Both the position numbers and the translations under genes were made by a program. From Micropterix aruncella (lineage: Eukaryota; Arthropoda; Insecta; Lepidoptera; Micropterigidae), in NCBI GenBank assembly GCA_944548615.1, contig OX155964.1, forward strand, positions 62,001 through 126,000: a stretch of DNA of 64,000 nucleotides, written 5' to 3'. The notes beneath the pieces are model-generated. The model did no database searches. It had not been told where the DNA came from and saw nothing but the letters and a program-made list of their open reading frames with translations. Positions within the stretch are counted from its first letter, which is position 1, and each line of letters opens with the position of its first letter. Positions 34,501-44,957 of the stretch are shown piece by piece.

Positions 34501-37500
34501 AGTTTTACAATTTTGCAATAATTTGTTTTTGTGCAGAGCAAATAATAATAATTCATAGTTGGCATGTTTCACGCACATGCATATATCTCTGTTTTGGATT
34601 CCCGGAGCTAAGATGTAAAAAGGCTTGTGTTTGTAAAATGTTGAAAAACTGTATAAATTAACACTTTCGGATTTGTATATTTGATACAGATTGTTCAGTG
34701 TGTCTGTAAGATATCGAATCTGTTCTTTCTTCTTAGATCTTTTTTCGGTACGGCATTCTCTTTTTCCTGCAGTGCACCTGCTTATATCATCACGTAGAAA
34801 GAAAGCTTCGAAGTCTGTGCTAATTTTATCACTTTTCAAAGTAACTTTACGCTTTCAAATTCTTCCTTTCAGTCCAAGTATCTTTGCCACGTAAGTTTTC
34901 TTTCCGGCATCTATAACATTTTCATTTTCGGCTAAACTTTTAATGGTCCTTTTTTCAATTTGAGTCTTACACTGCTTAAATAACTCCTTAAGATATATTT
35001 CTAAAACTTCTTCCCTGGCTTTCATCTTGTCGATGAGTTCTTCGTATTTTTAATTTTTTTTCTTCTGTCTGTACAACTTCTTTTTTGCTGTCTGTAAATA
35101 TGTGTTTTGTGTCTGTATTCTTCTAAGAGCTGCATTATATTTTTTCGCCAATGTGGTAAACTTCTTTTGTTTATTTTTTTGGAAACAGTTTGTTCAGAAT
35201 AAGATGGTGCACACTTGCAGTACTACTTTTCTTATTTTCCTTCTGTTGACGTTTTTGGATTCTCCATTTCTCCCTTTGTTTATCTTTTTCTGCTTCCGAT
35301 AACTCCTATATTTTTTTTGTTTTAGCTTTGACGAGTGCTGCGTGTTTCTCTTTATGTTTTTTGAATTCATCAGGGTACTTTTTTATTTTTTCCCGATGTC
35401 GTCTCACTCTTTCTGCAGACGTGAGAGGCATACTATCACCTATAAGAATTACATTTTTATTTGACTTCTCTTATACAAATATCGCATTGTTCCAAATTAT
35501 ACAACTAAAAATTTGTACAGGGGATAAATCTATCAGGAATGTAACAATTTTTAATTAAGGTAGAGTTATCGGTAGAGATCAAAAAGACGAGTACCTTCTA
35601 AATAAAAAGAGCTAAAAACGTCACAAAGTATTACTTATTCAGAATCAATTTAAAAATCATCCACTCAGTTAAATGATCCTCTGTGTTTTTAGTTTTTTAA
35701 AAGTATTTTTATTTGTGTCTCAGTAGAGTTAATTGAAAATGCTTCTCGGATCTGTTGAAGCGCTCGTCTTGTTTTTTTTCCATCATAATCTGGCGACTTG
35801 GACATTTGAATGGAAAATATGAAAGGCATCAGAAGCATTCTCATTTAAACACTTTATACACAAAGTTATCTAGCGAATGTTCGTCGAGTAGGTATAGTAC
35901 GTACGCAGCTTTATCATTCCACTGTGTAACTATTTGTTCCATTGACTAACATTTTTATAAATATTAGTCAGTGGATGTAACGAATTCCCCGCAGCGAAAA
36001 TATTTTTACTATTATCTCCATAATTTGGGGATTTATCAGTGAAATAGTACTACATTCTATAAATGTATTAATTAGTTGATCATAATTAATGGAATTTACC
36101 TTAAAAACTTAAGAAATTACCTTAAAAAACCGCCGTTTATCACTGGAAAAAATTTTGGCTCTCACACCAAACAGTAATTTTCGGCGACGATTGCCGGGAG
36201 ACGGGCAAATAATCCAACATGGCGGTAGCCGAAAACAGCATTTTAATGTTGCCGGCACTAAAAGCTAATTTCAGGTTGCTAAGTTAATTTCTATTCTTCA
36301 TTTTAAATGGCGTTACTCAGTGGAAATTCCACCTAGGTCAAATTTTGAGACCTAGATTTAAAAATTGATTTAAAATGTATTTGTTGATTAATAAAATAAT
36401 TCTGTTGATTTATCAAAGACATCTCTCTTAATCTTCCTATTGATAGATAATACATAGACCTTGTACAAATGGCTGCGTTGTTATTTAAAGTTTTATGTTA
36501 CAAAATAAGGAGTGGACATAGTAAAAAAACCATAATGGGTACATTTAATATGCTGCATTTATATAAAACCGTAATTAAGTATTAAAAAAGACATAGCAGA
36601 AATGATTCTAAGTATATAATCTTACATAAAATGTCAAACTTGTAGAATTAAACATACTCTGCGTGGAGGAAAAAAAATCGAAACTAGGAGGACATCGCGA
36701 AAACCTTATGTACACTTTTTTAAAAATCCGCCCATATATGTAATATATACTTCCACGAATATAAGTAGCATATACCTTCTGCCACAAATATAGGTAATAT
36801 ATACCGCCAGGAATATATGTAACAAATACAATTTACATTTTTTACATGCAATAAAATCTATCTATCTATCAGCATAAACAATTTACATTTTTTATAAGCA
36901 ATAAAGATCTATCTATATATCTATCTAGCCATACTGCTACGAATATAGATAAAATATACTGCCACGAATATAAGTAACATACGCGCGCTTGGACAACCCG
37001 GATGGCATCTGACGAGCCTGGGTCAATGTTGGATATGGATAAGAAGTAAAGTACAAATTCAATATACTATATACGATCGACGTTTCCACGAAAATAACTG
37101 CTATGGCGTCTCATAATGCCTATAGTTCATTAATTATTTTTAACAATTCAAGCTTTCGCGTAAGAGCACAACAGCGCTAAGTTCGTTTAATTTTGGAAGT
37201 CTTTCTATCAAACTGAAAGCACACACACCCTCATTCCATCAAACTTAAAGCCCCTCTCGTATTCGAGAATCGGACACATCCAGATGACATGTCCTATGTA
37301 GTTTGTTGACCCGTTCCACGAGAGCACCATTCGTCTTCGACCCGTCCTACTTTGATAAGTTTGCCTTTAAGGCTCCGTGACCTTCAACTCCATACAATAT
37401 GCGCTGACCAAAATGCGAGTAAATCGATGGGAAGAAACGGTACGTTATCATGGAGTCTTCCCGCAGTCCTGACGTACTTGCCAAATATGCATTTTTTATG

Positions 37501-40500
37501 GCCCTACAGCGTTTCCTGTAAGTACTTAGTTGGATGGCAGGAGATCAAAATACTGGACTTCTTTTCCGACGAAACCTGGTTTTGGCCTGGAGTTCGATGG
37601 CTTCTAAGTTGGCGGAGAGTCCTTCTGCTGCCTAATACCAAGGTTGATGTTGTTTTACAGGCGCCAAGCATTGTCAGTAGGGGTTGGTAGCTAACGGTTC
37701 CATTGAGATTAGGCCATATGACCTGCTCGTTATATTGAGTCTGCTAAACTCACGGTTCAACTTCCGGTAGCCTCTTCGAAGAGATTCGAGCCTGGAAAGG
37801 ACTCTATCGGTAGGTAGATTGGGTCATCTAGGAGAAGTCCTTCGGGCGCTGTCGGGCGGTTTGTGCATCGTGCGGCGTCAGCCAATCGACTGTAAATGGT
37901 CTTATGCGTTTCCTAAGAAGCGGAGGTGGTTGTTGATCTTATGTCAGCTACTCTTGAAGCTATAAGTTGGCCACCCAATCCCGTATGGATATCGTTAAAC
38001 CTTCCTGGGGTGGCGGGTTCGCCCGTAGTAGCTGACAAGTACAAAATGTAATTAGAGGCCACTAAGGAGAGCTTGTATCGCAGTAGAAGCGTGTAGGCCT
38101 TTCTCCGCCCACATCGTCTTTCGCCCATCCGCCCATACCTTTATCCGACTTTATCCGCCCATACACGCGATCCATAGCACATCTGTGCGACAAAATATGT
38201 ACTTCTATATGTTGCGTTATTTTGATCACTTGTCGTAAAGATATAAAGAAGTTTTTGTCTCATTTCCAAATTGGAACAGCTCAAGAATGTCAAGGAAGGA
38301 GCGAGTGGATTGAGTACCATGCTCAATATTTGATCTTGCCAGGGAATGATACCCATGCTACTCCAAGCTTGATGACCGGGTTCCTGAAAATCGTTCTTTT
38401 AAGGCATCGCTTGGGTTTATTTATTTTATTATATTTTTATTTTATTTTATTTGGTACCCAAACAGAATATTGACAACACATACAGTGACATATATATACT
38501 ACAGTTACATGACTATATCAATATCCTTTTTATATGAGTACACAATTAGCACAATGCATGAACAATGGTTGTTTTTTTTTTAAATACGTATAAAAAAAAG
38601 AAAAAAACAAAAAATACCAGAATTACAGTATTTTAAAGAGGGACGCTTTGAAGGAGCATAAACTATCATGAAATATATCGATGCGATTGTCAAGATGAAA
38701 TTTGTTATACAGACGACAACGTGGGATTACGTTATTTACTCCGGTATAGTTTTTTGCTAAAGGTGTTTTAAATAAGTCTGGGTATCGAAGACTTCTTTTA
38801 GTAATGTTAAGTAAGTCTTCTTTTAGTAATATTATTTCTTATAATAAGGCAGGCACGTATCCAGACCTCAGTTTTGAGGGGGGCATTCATTAAAACAACG
38901 CGCGCGATACCCACCAAACTTGAATTTGCCCGTACAAAGAAACGAAAATACGCCGGATTTCCGGGATTTAAATCTACCGAACGAGCGCGAACCTCCGAAC
39001 GTTCGAGGAGTTTCTCTCCTTCCGCTTCTCTGCGACCCCGTCGGCATCATCTCCCGTTCCACTCGCAGCTTTCCTCTTCTCTCGACCACCCGAATCGTCT
39101 ATATATGATCTTTGTCGCCTAAATCGAAGCAATTGCTGCTAGTGAGCAACAATTGGTACTTACAGGTGTGCCTTCTTCATTTCAGTGCCTACCTAGGCAG
39201 CGGCAACGCCGAGGCCTCCGAGCCGGCAATATATAGACCTGCAATGTTAAAGTATATTTTTAAAGTATCTGAACAACAATGCTAACGCGAGAACACACGC
39301 CTTGATTGCAGATATTTTCGAAACAAACAGAATTGATGGATTCATTGATCGACATATTCGCGTCCGAATGCAGAAAGAGGATGGATGAGGAAGCCTCTCA
39401 GGAGAACCAACACTACGATGGTAAGTCACTCACATTTACAGATGTACCTATATCAATAACCTATAGCTACTATAACGACTTCATTTGCTGCAGTTATTGT
39501 AGTCAACTGAGGAGCTCACGTCATAATGACTGCTATTATGATACGGTGATGTATTTGTTTAAAAAGTATAAAACTTTATCTTTATCCTTATCTTTATCCA
39601 TTGTCACAACGTTTCCCCCAAAAAATATAACCCCAAAAACCTGCACCGTGCGGGCGGCGGTCGGAAATGAAACAAACGCTCCCCGCTCACCCGCGCGCAG
39701 AATGTTTTCCAAATGCCTCGGAAGACAAAAACATTGTCTTTGCATAGACGAATGTGTATGGCCACGCCCCTTTGTTTCGATGTTTTGTGTATTGTTTCGA
39801 TAAAACACTCGCAGGAGACCGGCGCGATGGCAGATACCTCCGCTGCAATCTTCTTGAGCTCTCGACCACAGTCTCAAAAATGCTTACACAGATTAAACAC
39901 ATCCTCGTCAAAACTGCACATGAGAAAGAAAATCAAATAGCCTCGTGCTAGACTAGAGCCGCTATATGTAACGGACTTCGCCGGCTTCCTTAAAACCAAG
40001 GCATGTACAGCCAACGACAGAAAATTTGATATCGTGATGATGTACTGAAAATTTAAAATTAGCTTTTATAGTCTAATTAAACAAATTCAAATTCAATTTC
40101 GAATATGTTTATTCAATGTAAATACATAATATACACATACTGAATGTCAAAAGACAGTAATTGTACTTTTTCCTATTTTTTCCGGCGAGTTCTACAAGTA
40201 AGATTCCACTGGAAAGAACCGCCAAAGAAAACCAGTGACCACTTTTTTGGTACAATTATTGTCCATAATTTATATATAGTCAATAATTCAAAAATATTTC
40301 ATGTCCTCGGTCCGTGTATTCACTTCATCGATGTTCCCGTGAATTGAAGACATGAAACAGAAAGAAAAAAGACAGGCAGAAAACAAGTAATTTCACAATA
40401 AAATATAAATATTCAAAATAGATCGGCTATGCCTAGTTAGGAGCGACGCAAGCATTTGTTACTACGAACGGTGTAATTTTTTAAATCAAATAAAATCAAT

Positions 40501-42245
40501 AAATAAATAAATATTGAAGTGATGAATACAAAATAAAAAAAAACTTAATTTCGACGTACAAAATCGACTAGCCATCCTAGCAGTATTGTTTTAGAGAATG
40601 ACTGTATAATTTAAATGTTCATTAGCGATTAACACATGAACGATTATGCATTACATGCATAACCGTCCATGATGTAATATCGATAATTAGTTTGGTTTAT
40701 AATACGGTGTGCATTATCAATCACTACAACAGAATTAGGTTTTAAATTCGGAATAAGTTTTTCTTTAAGCCATTTCTCATAATTACTGAAGTTCATGTCG
40801 TGGTGATAATCACCACATTTTTGAGAAGATATATCAGTATTGCATTGGGTACAAACACATCACTACCTCCAGCGTGAACCACTATCAAACGCTGACCCTT
40901 GGAAATAGGCATTTTAAGGCCTTTTGTCGGACTACATGTCCATGATTTAGGATGAAAATGGCGTAGGCGTAAAAAAAGACGTCGGCTGGTCAGAAGCTAA
41001 TATTTTTTTCTTTTCGGCTAAAACTCTTTTTATTGACGCGATAGATATTTTACTAGCAGCAGAAAGCCTTTTTAAGACCGCTTGAAATTCAATTGTTATT
41101 CCGAATTTCTCTTCATCTTTCATGAAATGGTAAATATTTGATATTATTTCCCTTGTCTGGGATTTCAGCGTCTTATTCCCCAATTTTGTTTATAACGGCA
41201 TATTAAATGACGATCACGACAAGAAATAATAGAAAATAAAGTTTATTTACCTACTGTACCTCCTGGGATTCAGCACAGTCGAACGCACGATCACAACACA
41301 AACGACGAAGACAAAATACAACACAAAACGTATTTATTTGTTACTCTTCTGATTGTACTGCTAATCAACGGGCCGCCTCAAGCACAGTCGAACGCACGAT
41401 CACAACACAAACGACGAAGACAAAATACAACACAAAACGTATTTATTTGTTACTCTTCTGATTGTACTGCTAATCAACGGGCCGCTGAGGCAATCACGTA
41501 TATACTGAAAAATTATCACAGCCCAATTCAACTCAAAACTAAACGAATCTATTAGTTATGTAATCGTCTGACTGTACCGTTAAACGGCTGGCTTCGACGA
41601 GAGTCATTGCAGTCACGCGTAAACTCAACCTCTCTCCGTCATTCTCACAGGTACAAAATATGCCTATCCCTTTTTTGGTTTCAGTGCATTGGTGTTCAAT
41701 AAATGCAATACGTGTGACCTGAGCATGTAGTTGTAGAGCTCAAAAAGTTTGCATCCATCGCGCCGAAGCACTCGGGTATCGTCGGATTGTCCGCTCGCGA
41801 CTACCGGCGTAAAGACACAGTAAATATATTTCGAAGCGAGCCACATCACGAATCCTAAGGGCTCACTTATGGCCGCCATATATCTGTCACTCCACCGACG
41901 CAGATGGTCAAACGTCCGAGAAATTCGCCAACCTTCGGCCGCGCGTAACGCCAACCAAAGGCGTTCGCCGAGACGTATCCCTATGCTCGCTTCCCTCGCA
42001 CCCTATCCCCGCATCGCCCTGTCTAACGTTCTGTCGGTATGGTGTAAGTTAGTGTCAGTGTCGCTGTTGGCGTTTCAGGCGGGCTGCCGCCGCTGTCGCG
42101 CGCGGACTCGCCGACGCGGCGGCTGGCCAACAAGCTGTCGCGGCTGTCGCTCGCCACGTTCGACCTGCGCGGGGAGCTGCTGGGGGGCGCCGCGCCGCGG
42201 ACCCCCACGCAGCCCGCCTGGACCCCCATCAGGCTCATCGCGTGA
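22301..42245 (+). CDS. FRMD8: FERM domain-containing protein 8 (FRMD8 / Bili orthologue)
   Basis: Eight exons with GT-AG junctions and matching phases: 22301-22535, 23938-24267, 24961-25217, 27331-27677, 28431-28560, 32443-32646, 39312-39420, 42079-42245. The total is 1779 bp, 592 aa plus stop. Family landmarks in order are RVFAIWMCSESIELEL (F1), EYCRSLPFYGAAFFRGQVER (F2/F3 join), GINQNGIYVIDDVES, LLGLRYEELSW, and KILQIFSKQTELMDSLI. All correspond to human FRMD8. Vertebrate FRMD8 binds the iRhom N-terminus and stabilises iRhom/ADAM17 sheddase complexes; Drosophila Bili restrains Wnt/LRP6 signalling. It is about 130 residues longer than the human protein, owing to a Gly/Ala-rich N-terminus and a Gly-Glu repeat in exon 3. 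Introns are packed with transposons. Confidence 0.92.
23190..23515 (+). mobile_element. CR1-like LINE 3' end in FRMD8 intron 1
   Basis: The frame reads LRGHSKQLYHNKFKQNPRRH then FLTNRVVGSWNNLPSEVVNA and a stop. The hairpin ATCAGCTAAAGCTGCTAG and (TAA)n follow. It is the best preserved of the four such ends in the window. Confidence 0.8.
23938..24267 (+). CDS. FRMD8: FRMD8 exon 2 (FERM F1 lobe)
   Basis: Acceptor cgagcag, donor gtgggt. It encodes a Ser-rich linker, then VVVLLWSRAAVVVRC and AARLAHRVFAIWMCSESI, the FERM F1 ubiquitin-like lobe. Extremely GC-rich. Phase 1 both sides. Confidence 0.87.
24421..24620 (+). mobile_element. GC-rich structured segment, possible LINE 5' end
   Basis: It contains AGTTCTAACGA...TTTTATCTGCCCAGG, resembling the head of the SINE-like family (AGTTTTAACGA...GTTCTATCTCCCTGG). 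A strong stem CCTCACGCG/CGCGTGAGG follows. No ORF is seen. It lies in FRMD8 intron 2. Identity as a LINE 5' UTR is an inference. Confidence 0.4.
24961..25217 (+). CDS. FRMD8: FRMD8 exon 3 with Gly-Glu repeat
   Basis: Acceptor gtgcag, donor gtaagc. It begins ELELGASS, then carries an acidic low-complexity insertion of alternating Gly and Glu (about 25057-25107), then PLVRLQRSATCPRRRDEA and ELLWAEACHR. The repeat is not in the human protein. Confidence 0.87.
25690..26870 (+). pseudogene. Degraded jockey-type LINE, RT relic in FRMD8 intron 3
   Basis: Blocks in three frames reconstruct the RT order: FANHLHKTFVP, then MLPKPRKDLRQLGNYRPISL, FGFRSDHSPTLLLMRVVHR-like, KAFDRIW, and IAAGVPQGRCLSPALYGIYT. 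At least three frameshifts and stops are present. It is GC-rich, unlike the AT-rich LINEs elsewhere. Downstream DNA (26880-27160) holds two perfect hairpins, ACGGGCC/GGCCCGT near 26987 and GGCGGTCC/GGACCGCC near 27133, probably its 3' UTR. Confidence 0.8.
27331..27677 (+). CDS. FRMD8: FRMD8 exon 4 (FERM F2 lobe)
   Basis: Acceptor cgcttcag, donor gtgcgt. It encodes VLSGKYPVERTAAVSLGGLQ through YLEYCRSLPFYG, matching the F2 helical lobe. Phase 0 in, phase 2 out. Confidence 0.9.
28181..28280. repeat. Palindromic element in FRMD8 intron 4
   Basis: ACGACGTTTCGGCG at 28181 pairs with CGCCGAAACGTCGAG at 28266; inner arms with CCGTTGTCC/GGACAACGG extend the match to about 36 bp. No target duplication was resolved. 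Confidence 0.7.
28431..28560 (+). CDS. FRMD8: FRMD8 exon 5 (FERM F3 lobe start)
   Basis: Acceptor tcttcag, donor gtaatt. It encodes AAFFRGQVERPVRGL through INQNGIYVIDDVES, the F3 (PH-like) lobe. Phases fit exons 4 and 6. Confidence 0.9.
29275..29599 (+). CDS. THAP-like zinc-finger protein
   Basis: A short ORF from ATG at 29275 encodes a C2CH THAP-type DNA-binding module: HYKYCIVPKCTN gives the first Cys pair, RAKWCKIM the central Trp region, and YCCEDHCD the C/H end. THAP domains are typical of P-element-like transposases and domesticated derivatives. The ORF ends soon after the domain, at 29599. Its last 60 bp overlap the 3' end of the opposing SWIM/YqaJ relic. It may be one exon of a longer gene, or a transposon-encoded regulator. 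Confidence 0.6.
29560..31310 (-). pseudogene. SWIM zinc finger / YqaJ-type nuclease gene, degraded
   Basis: Three - strand exons join in phase: one ending at 31154 (SGFVRGQSNNLPKVEM ... VRGVKLS), 30734-29957, and one starting at 29851. Exon 2 carries SARESYGDDAIGYVQVQREG and a SWIM finger (CCEDCAASQGGCKHAIAL). Exon 3 has a YqaJ-like PD-(D/E)XK core (FGASPDGISEEFVVEIKCP), then YMAQIQLQML. A stop after MERLI near 30137 and frameshifts before the nuclease core disable it. Such SWIM-YqaJ proteins are multicopy in insects and look transposon-linked. Not part of FRMD8, which runs on the other strand. Confidence 0.75.
31981..32165. repeat. 121-bp tandem repeat, about 1.5 units
   Basis: CTGATGATGGAGTCGGAAGA at 31981 recurs as CTGATGATGAAGCCGGAAGA at 32102. 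Both are followed by CATGATGGAA and ATCGTATCATAG. It is in FRMD8 intron 5. Confidence 0.8.
32443..32646 (+). CDS. FRMD8: FRMD8 exon 6
   Basis: Acceptor gcgtgcag, donor gtacgc. It encodes TLLLGLRYEELSWEAC, an Arg/Ser-rich insertion, then LFLQFMVVENGLRVSKILQ. A 25-bp perfect palindrome begins 11 bp past the donor. Confidence 0.9.
32658..32682. repeat. 25-bp perfect palindrome next to a splice donor
   Basis: CCATTGATTTTA, one base, then TAAAATCAATGG. It begins 11 bp after the FRMD8 exon 6 end. The same core recurs at 7844-7867 and 43682-43711. Confidence 0.85.
33643..36325. repeat. 14-bp inverted pair with scattered subterminal repeats
   Basis: TTCCACTGAGTAAC (33643-33656) and GTTACTCAGTGGAA (36312-36325) are exact inverses. 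Variants cluster at both ends: 33997-34009, 34018-34030, 35917-35930, 35937-35950 and 35964-35975. Such subterminal arrays are often transposase-binding sites. Confidence 0.65.
34402..35430 (-). pseudogene. Unclassified insect repeat protein, coiled coil plus Cys-rich tail
   Basis: From the right, the - strand reads RRVRRHREKIKKYPDEFKKH and further Lys/Glu coiled-coil sequence with stops. It continues to 34839-34402: FFLRDDISRCTAGKRECRTE, then APGIQNRDICMCVKHANYEL and MNSECDLCKRL. I recall multicopy arthropod proteins with this basic coiled-coil start and SRDTCLCVKHAN-type block, but know no function. It is broken by several stops and at least one frameshift near 34855. Confidence 0.55.
36735..36990. 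repeat. About 27-31 bp minisatellite and (TATC)n tracts
   Basis: Units of the type ACTGCCACGAATATAAGTAA recur at about 36745, 36775, 36803, 36930 and 36958. Between them is a duplicated ACAATTTACATTTTTTA block with (TATC)n. Confidence 0.75.
37690..38038 (-). mobile_element. SINE-like element, copy C (old, internally deleted)
   Basis: The order of conserved blocks matches copies B' and E in the same orientation (ACTCACGGTTCAAC, GAGCCTGG, CAGCCAATCGACTG, CGGAGGTGGTTG, GGCGGGTTCGCCCG). About 200 bp is missing near 37985. High divergence suggests an older insertion. Confidence 0.7.
38405..38830 (-). mobile_element. LINE 3' end, R1/I-like C-terminus
   Basis: The - strand reads EDLLNITKRSLRYPDLF, then NNVIPRCRLYNKF and RIDIFHDSLCSFKASLFKIL with a stop. 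An AATAAAATAAA tail lies at 38405-38450. The ...YN......DIF..SL..F motif is a common LINE C-terminus, also seen at 55470-55925. Confidence 0.6.
39312..39420 (+). CDS. FRMD8: FRMD8 exon 7
   Basis: Acceptor attgcag, donor gtaagt. It encodes IFSKQTELMDSLIDIFASEC and a charged tail. The preceding intron is about 6.7 kb, the longest of the gene. Confidence 0.9.
40680..41183 (-). pseudogene. Tc1/IS630-like DDE transposase relic
   Basis: The - strand frame 41183-40947 encodes a helix-turn-helix-like N-terminus (SQTREIISNIYHFMKDEE ... ISIASIKRVLAEKKK). After a jump it continues MPISKGQRLIVVHAGGSDVF and KCGDYHHDMNFSNYEKWLKE, then LIPNLKPNSVVVIDNA, which holds the second catalytic Asp. The region that should carry the first catalytic block (DES/DET) is deleted, and frames shift. 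Family is inferred from the NYxKWLxEKLIPN...DNA pattern. Confidence 0.7.
41272..41485. repeat. Perfect 109-bp tandem duplication
   Basis: The block starting AGCACAGTCGAACGCACGAT at 41272 is repeated from 41381 with no difference through GGCCGC (41376 and 41485). It is in FRMD8 intron 7, just beyond the transposase relic. Confidence 0.92.
42079..42245 (+). CDS. FRMD8: FRMD8 exon 8 (C-terminus)
   Basis: Acceptor cgtttcag. It encodes GLPPLSRADSPTRRLANKLS and ends TPIRLIA with TGA at 42243-42245. An AATAAA follows 57 bp later. Confidence 0.85.
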
Positions 42246-42301
42246 ACGCCGCACACCCACAATTTCGATCTTGCAACTGTTATAACTAGTAAACGTAAAC
42301 G

Positions 42302-42307
42302 AATAAA
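42302..42307 (+). terminator. FRMD8: FRMD8 polyadenylation signal
   Basis: AATAAA lies 57 bp after the stop codon. A GT-rich stretch (GGTCTGTGTGTTTTG) follows at about 42328-42342, the usual downstream element. Confidence 0.7.
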
Positions 42308-42309
42308 CG

Positions 42310-44950
42310 TCGTAAAACAATTTCACGGTCTGTGTGTTTTGCCTATTTCCATTTACTATTAAGTTATGCCCTTACGTTCTGAGGAATGGCGACAGATTCA
42401 TTTGGGATTGTAGCCTTCTTGCAGGAAAACTGCAAAGGTAAATATTTAAGGACAAGTTAAATTTAGAATTGGGCGCCGGAAAACTAAACTGAGCAATAAA
42501 GAGACATAAACAAATACATGGGACGTGAAAAGTTAAATTAACAATCAGTTTTTCAATCTGCCTTTTATTAAAAAAAGTTCTTCTTAATGTAAGGAATTAG
42601 TACTAATAATTAAAGAAAATTAAGTTTACATAACCAAATAAAATATGAAGTTGAAAGTCACAATAAAAAAATACAATGTGATAAATACGAAATGGTCGCC
42701 AGGACAGGGTATGAATTAAACAGATGTCATTCTGCGCGCGAAAAAATAGGTACGATGTTTTGTACGGGGTCTACTTCCGACTGAAAAAAACCGGACTTCC
42801 TACCGGAACGTCAGAATTCGCTCGCGCCAAAAACCTACTGCGAAGAGAGCCGCGGTTAGAAAAGTGATATGACCAGTGAAATGACCGGTCCAAGGTCAGA
42901 GGCCAGTGGTCATATAGCTCTCCAGCCCAAGATAAGCGCCCTGGGAAATCACCCGAAACAGAAATGAGTGACCGCTCTAAATTTAGCACAATCAAAAATT
43001 CAAAAAATTGAACGAACAACACTCACAGTATTCCTGGACTTTTGAATGAAGAACTGTCACTAAACTTTCACAGTCTAATTTAACGGTTTTAATGGCGAGT
43101 TTCTGCAACACAGATTTTATAATTTAAATGCCGTACTCTATTCGTACAACGACGGCTCGCGCTCTTTTTCTTTTTTGCGAAAGTACCCCCCGCAACTGTC
43201 AGTGATCAATTAAATTGAACATTTCTTCCACTATGGACCTCTAGTGGAGTCAATAGGAACCTGTTGCAGCCAAGAACCAAACCTAGATAAACTTCTTTCA
43301 TGAAACAAAAAAGGTGCCATAGAAAAAGGAAATTTTAAACAAACAAATAGGTATATAAATTCAACGAAATCCGTTATTTTTTCGCCGACAAAAAAGAGCA
43401 ACCCGATTTTTTTTCATAGTATCTTCCAATACGACTAGCCGACCGAACGTTATGGAGTATGGTATCATGATGATGTATGTATGCAACGAAAGAATATCGA
43501 CGCTGCTCCTATCCATACGGACGTTCACTCGCACTCGCAAAGCACGGCTAAGTAAATTTCGATAAATGTTCTGCCCTATAGTAAGTTGCTCTACGACAGA
43601 GTTGATTTGTCAGTCCGAGTATCGCCGAGGTTCAATTTAAAGAAAAAATCAAGATATAATTACCAAGAAACCGCGCTATAGCATTGATTTTATTACACTA
43701 TAAAATCAATGGCTATAGTATTACCTAAGGATTTTGATACAATAGACTCTTGTAGATTGTACGAAATTTTTGGAAGGACTATTCGTCCACTTAATTTATC
43801 GTGGACCCTTCGATTTATATTCTGTTGTATGCGCTTTGCTTATTTACAAACGTCTATTGTTATGATTATTATATTATGAATATTGGTATAATATATACAT
43901 CTAACTGTATATTATAGTTTAAAATCCGATTGTATCCGATCCATTAACCTAAACTGAGTTTTCTTTGTTTGTTTATACTATTATTTCTATTCTTTATTGA
44001 CGATAACTCCGTGTTTGTTAATTACATGCATTTATGTTTGGTAACATTTCATTTATATAGCTACCAAAAAGGAAGTAAAGATGATTAAAAAATAATCATT
44101 TTATAGTAAATGGGAGATATAAGTAAATGGGAGATATGTTCTTAGGTATACGCATGTAGACTCAAACTGACATAACTAGGTGTAAATAAAAAACCTGTTT
44201 TTTCCTCTCTTTCCTGGGGTGGCTACATAGACGAGTATTTCACAATAAGAAATGCAATTTCATACTTTCAAAGTATATTCACGGTTTTATTAAATTCAAA
44301 AACTTTTTATTGCACTTAAAAACATTTCAATGACAGTCTTATCACCACAAGGACAATGTAGTATTGCCTTACAATCAACCAGGTATATTGTAGAGAGAAT
44401 TGCCGGGTAGCATCTAAAAAAAATCAAATAATTAAGGTAAATAACTATTTTTACGTAACCTTCTATATGCTACATAATTACCTTCATGTAGCTAGGTACA
44501 TACTTAGTATATTTTTACGATATTCATACGGGGTATATATAATAAGGGGAGTTTGGTGATTGTGATAAAAATCGATTTTGGTATTTTAGTGGATCTTCGC
44601 GTGTCAAGGTCCCAGCAACCCAAACAATGGTTTAAAAAATTGCAAAAAAGAGTCGTTCGTTGTCCGCGGCCATGTGATATTAGGTAACCACTCCAGAGAC
44701 CAAACTACTGGACTGATTTGGCTAAAATTAGGCGCATAGCTTTAATTTAAGTGTCTATTTTCATATTGCAAAATCTATATTTTAGAATGTTATTAAGGAT
44801 AGCTTGAATAGTGACTAAAAATAAACGAAAAAACTCACAAACGAGTCTAATTATTTCGATGAAATTTCGTGGTAGATTGTTTTTTTGAATACTATATATA
44901 TCCTTCTAGCCGTATTCGGCCATAGCGATTGCATTCTAGATTCTTTTTTT
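42310..44950. other. Intergenic, no gene seen
   Basis: AT-rich, with short ORFs only. A palindrome of the CATTGATTTTA family lies at 43676-43718 (outer CTATAG/CTATAG arms). No conserved domain was recognised. Confidence 0.5.
43676..43718. repeat. CATTGATTTTA-type palindrome
   Basis: Arms CTATAGCATTGATTTTA and TAAAATCAATGGCTATAG surround TTACACTA. It is the third member of a small palindrome family in this window. Confidence 0.85.
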
Positions 44951-44957
44951 TAATTAT

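Larger units (their letters stand above)
33451..36736. mobile_element. Candidate DNA transposon with 29-bp inverted repeats
   Basis: TATGGGCGGATTTTTT...GTGTACAT at 33451-33479 is the inverse of 36708-36736 with one mismatch in 29. If the outer TA is the target duplication, the termini start TGGGCGG, as in Tc1/mariner-style insertion. An inner pair of 14-bp inverted repeats (33643 and 36312) and a coding relic on the - strand lie inside. It is in FRMD8 intron 6. Confidence 0.6.

Noticed and set aside
41869..42285. 138-codon Arg-rich ORF over FRMD8 exon 8
   Set aside because: It is out of phase with exon 7. The phase-compatible frame from 42079 gives the expected short C-terminus and a stop followed by AATAAA.
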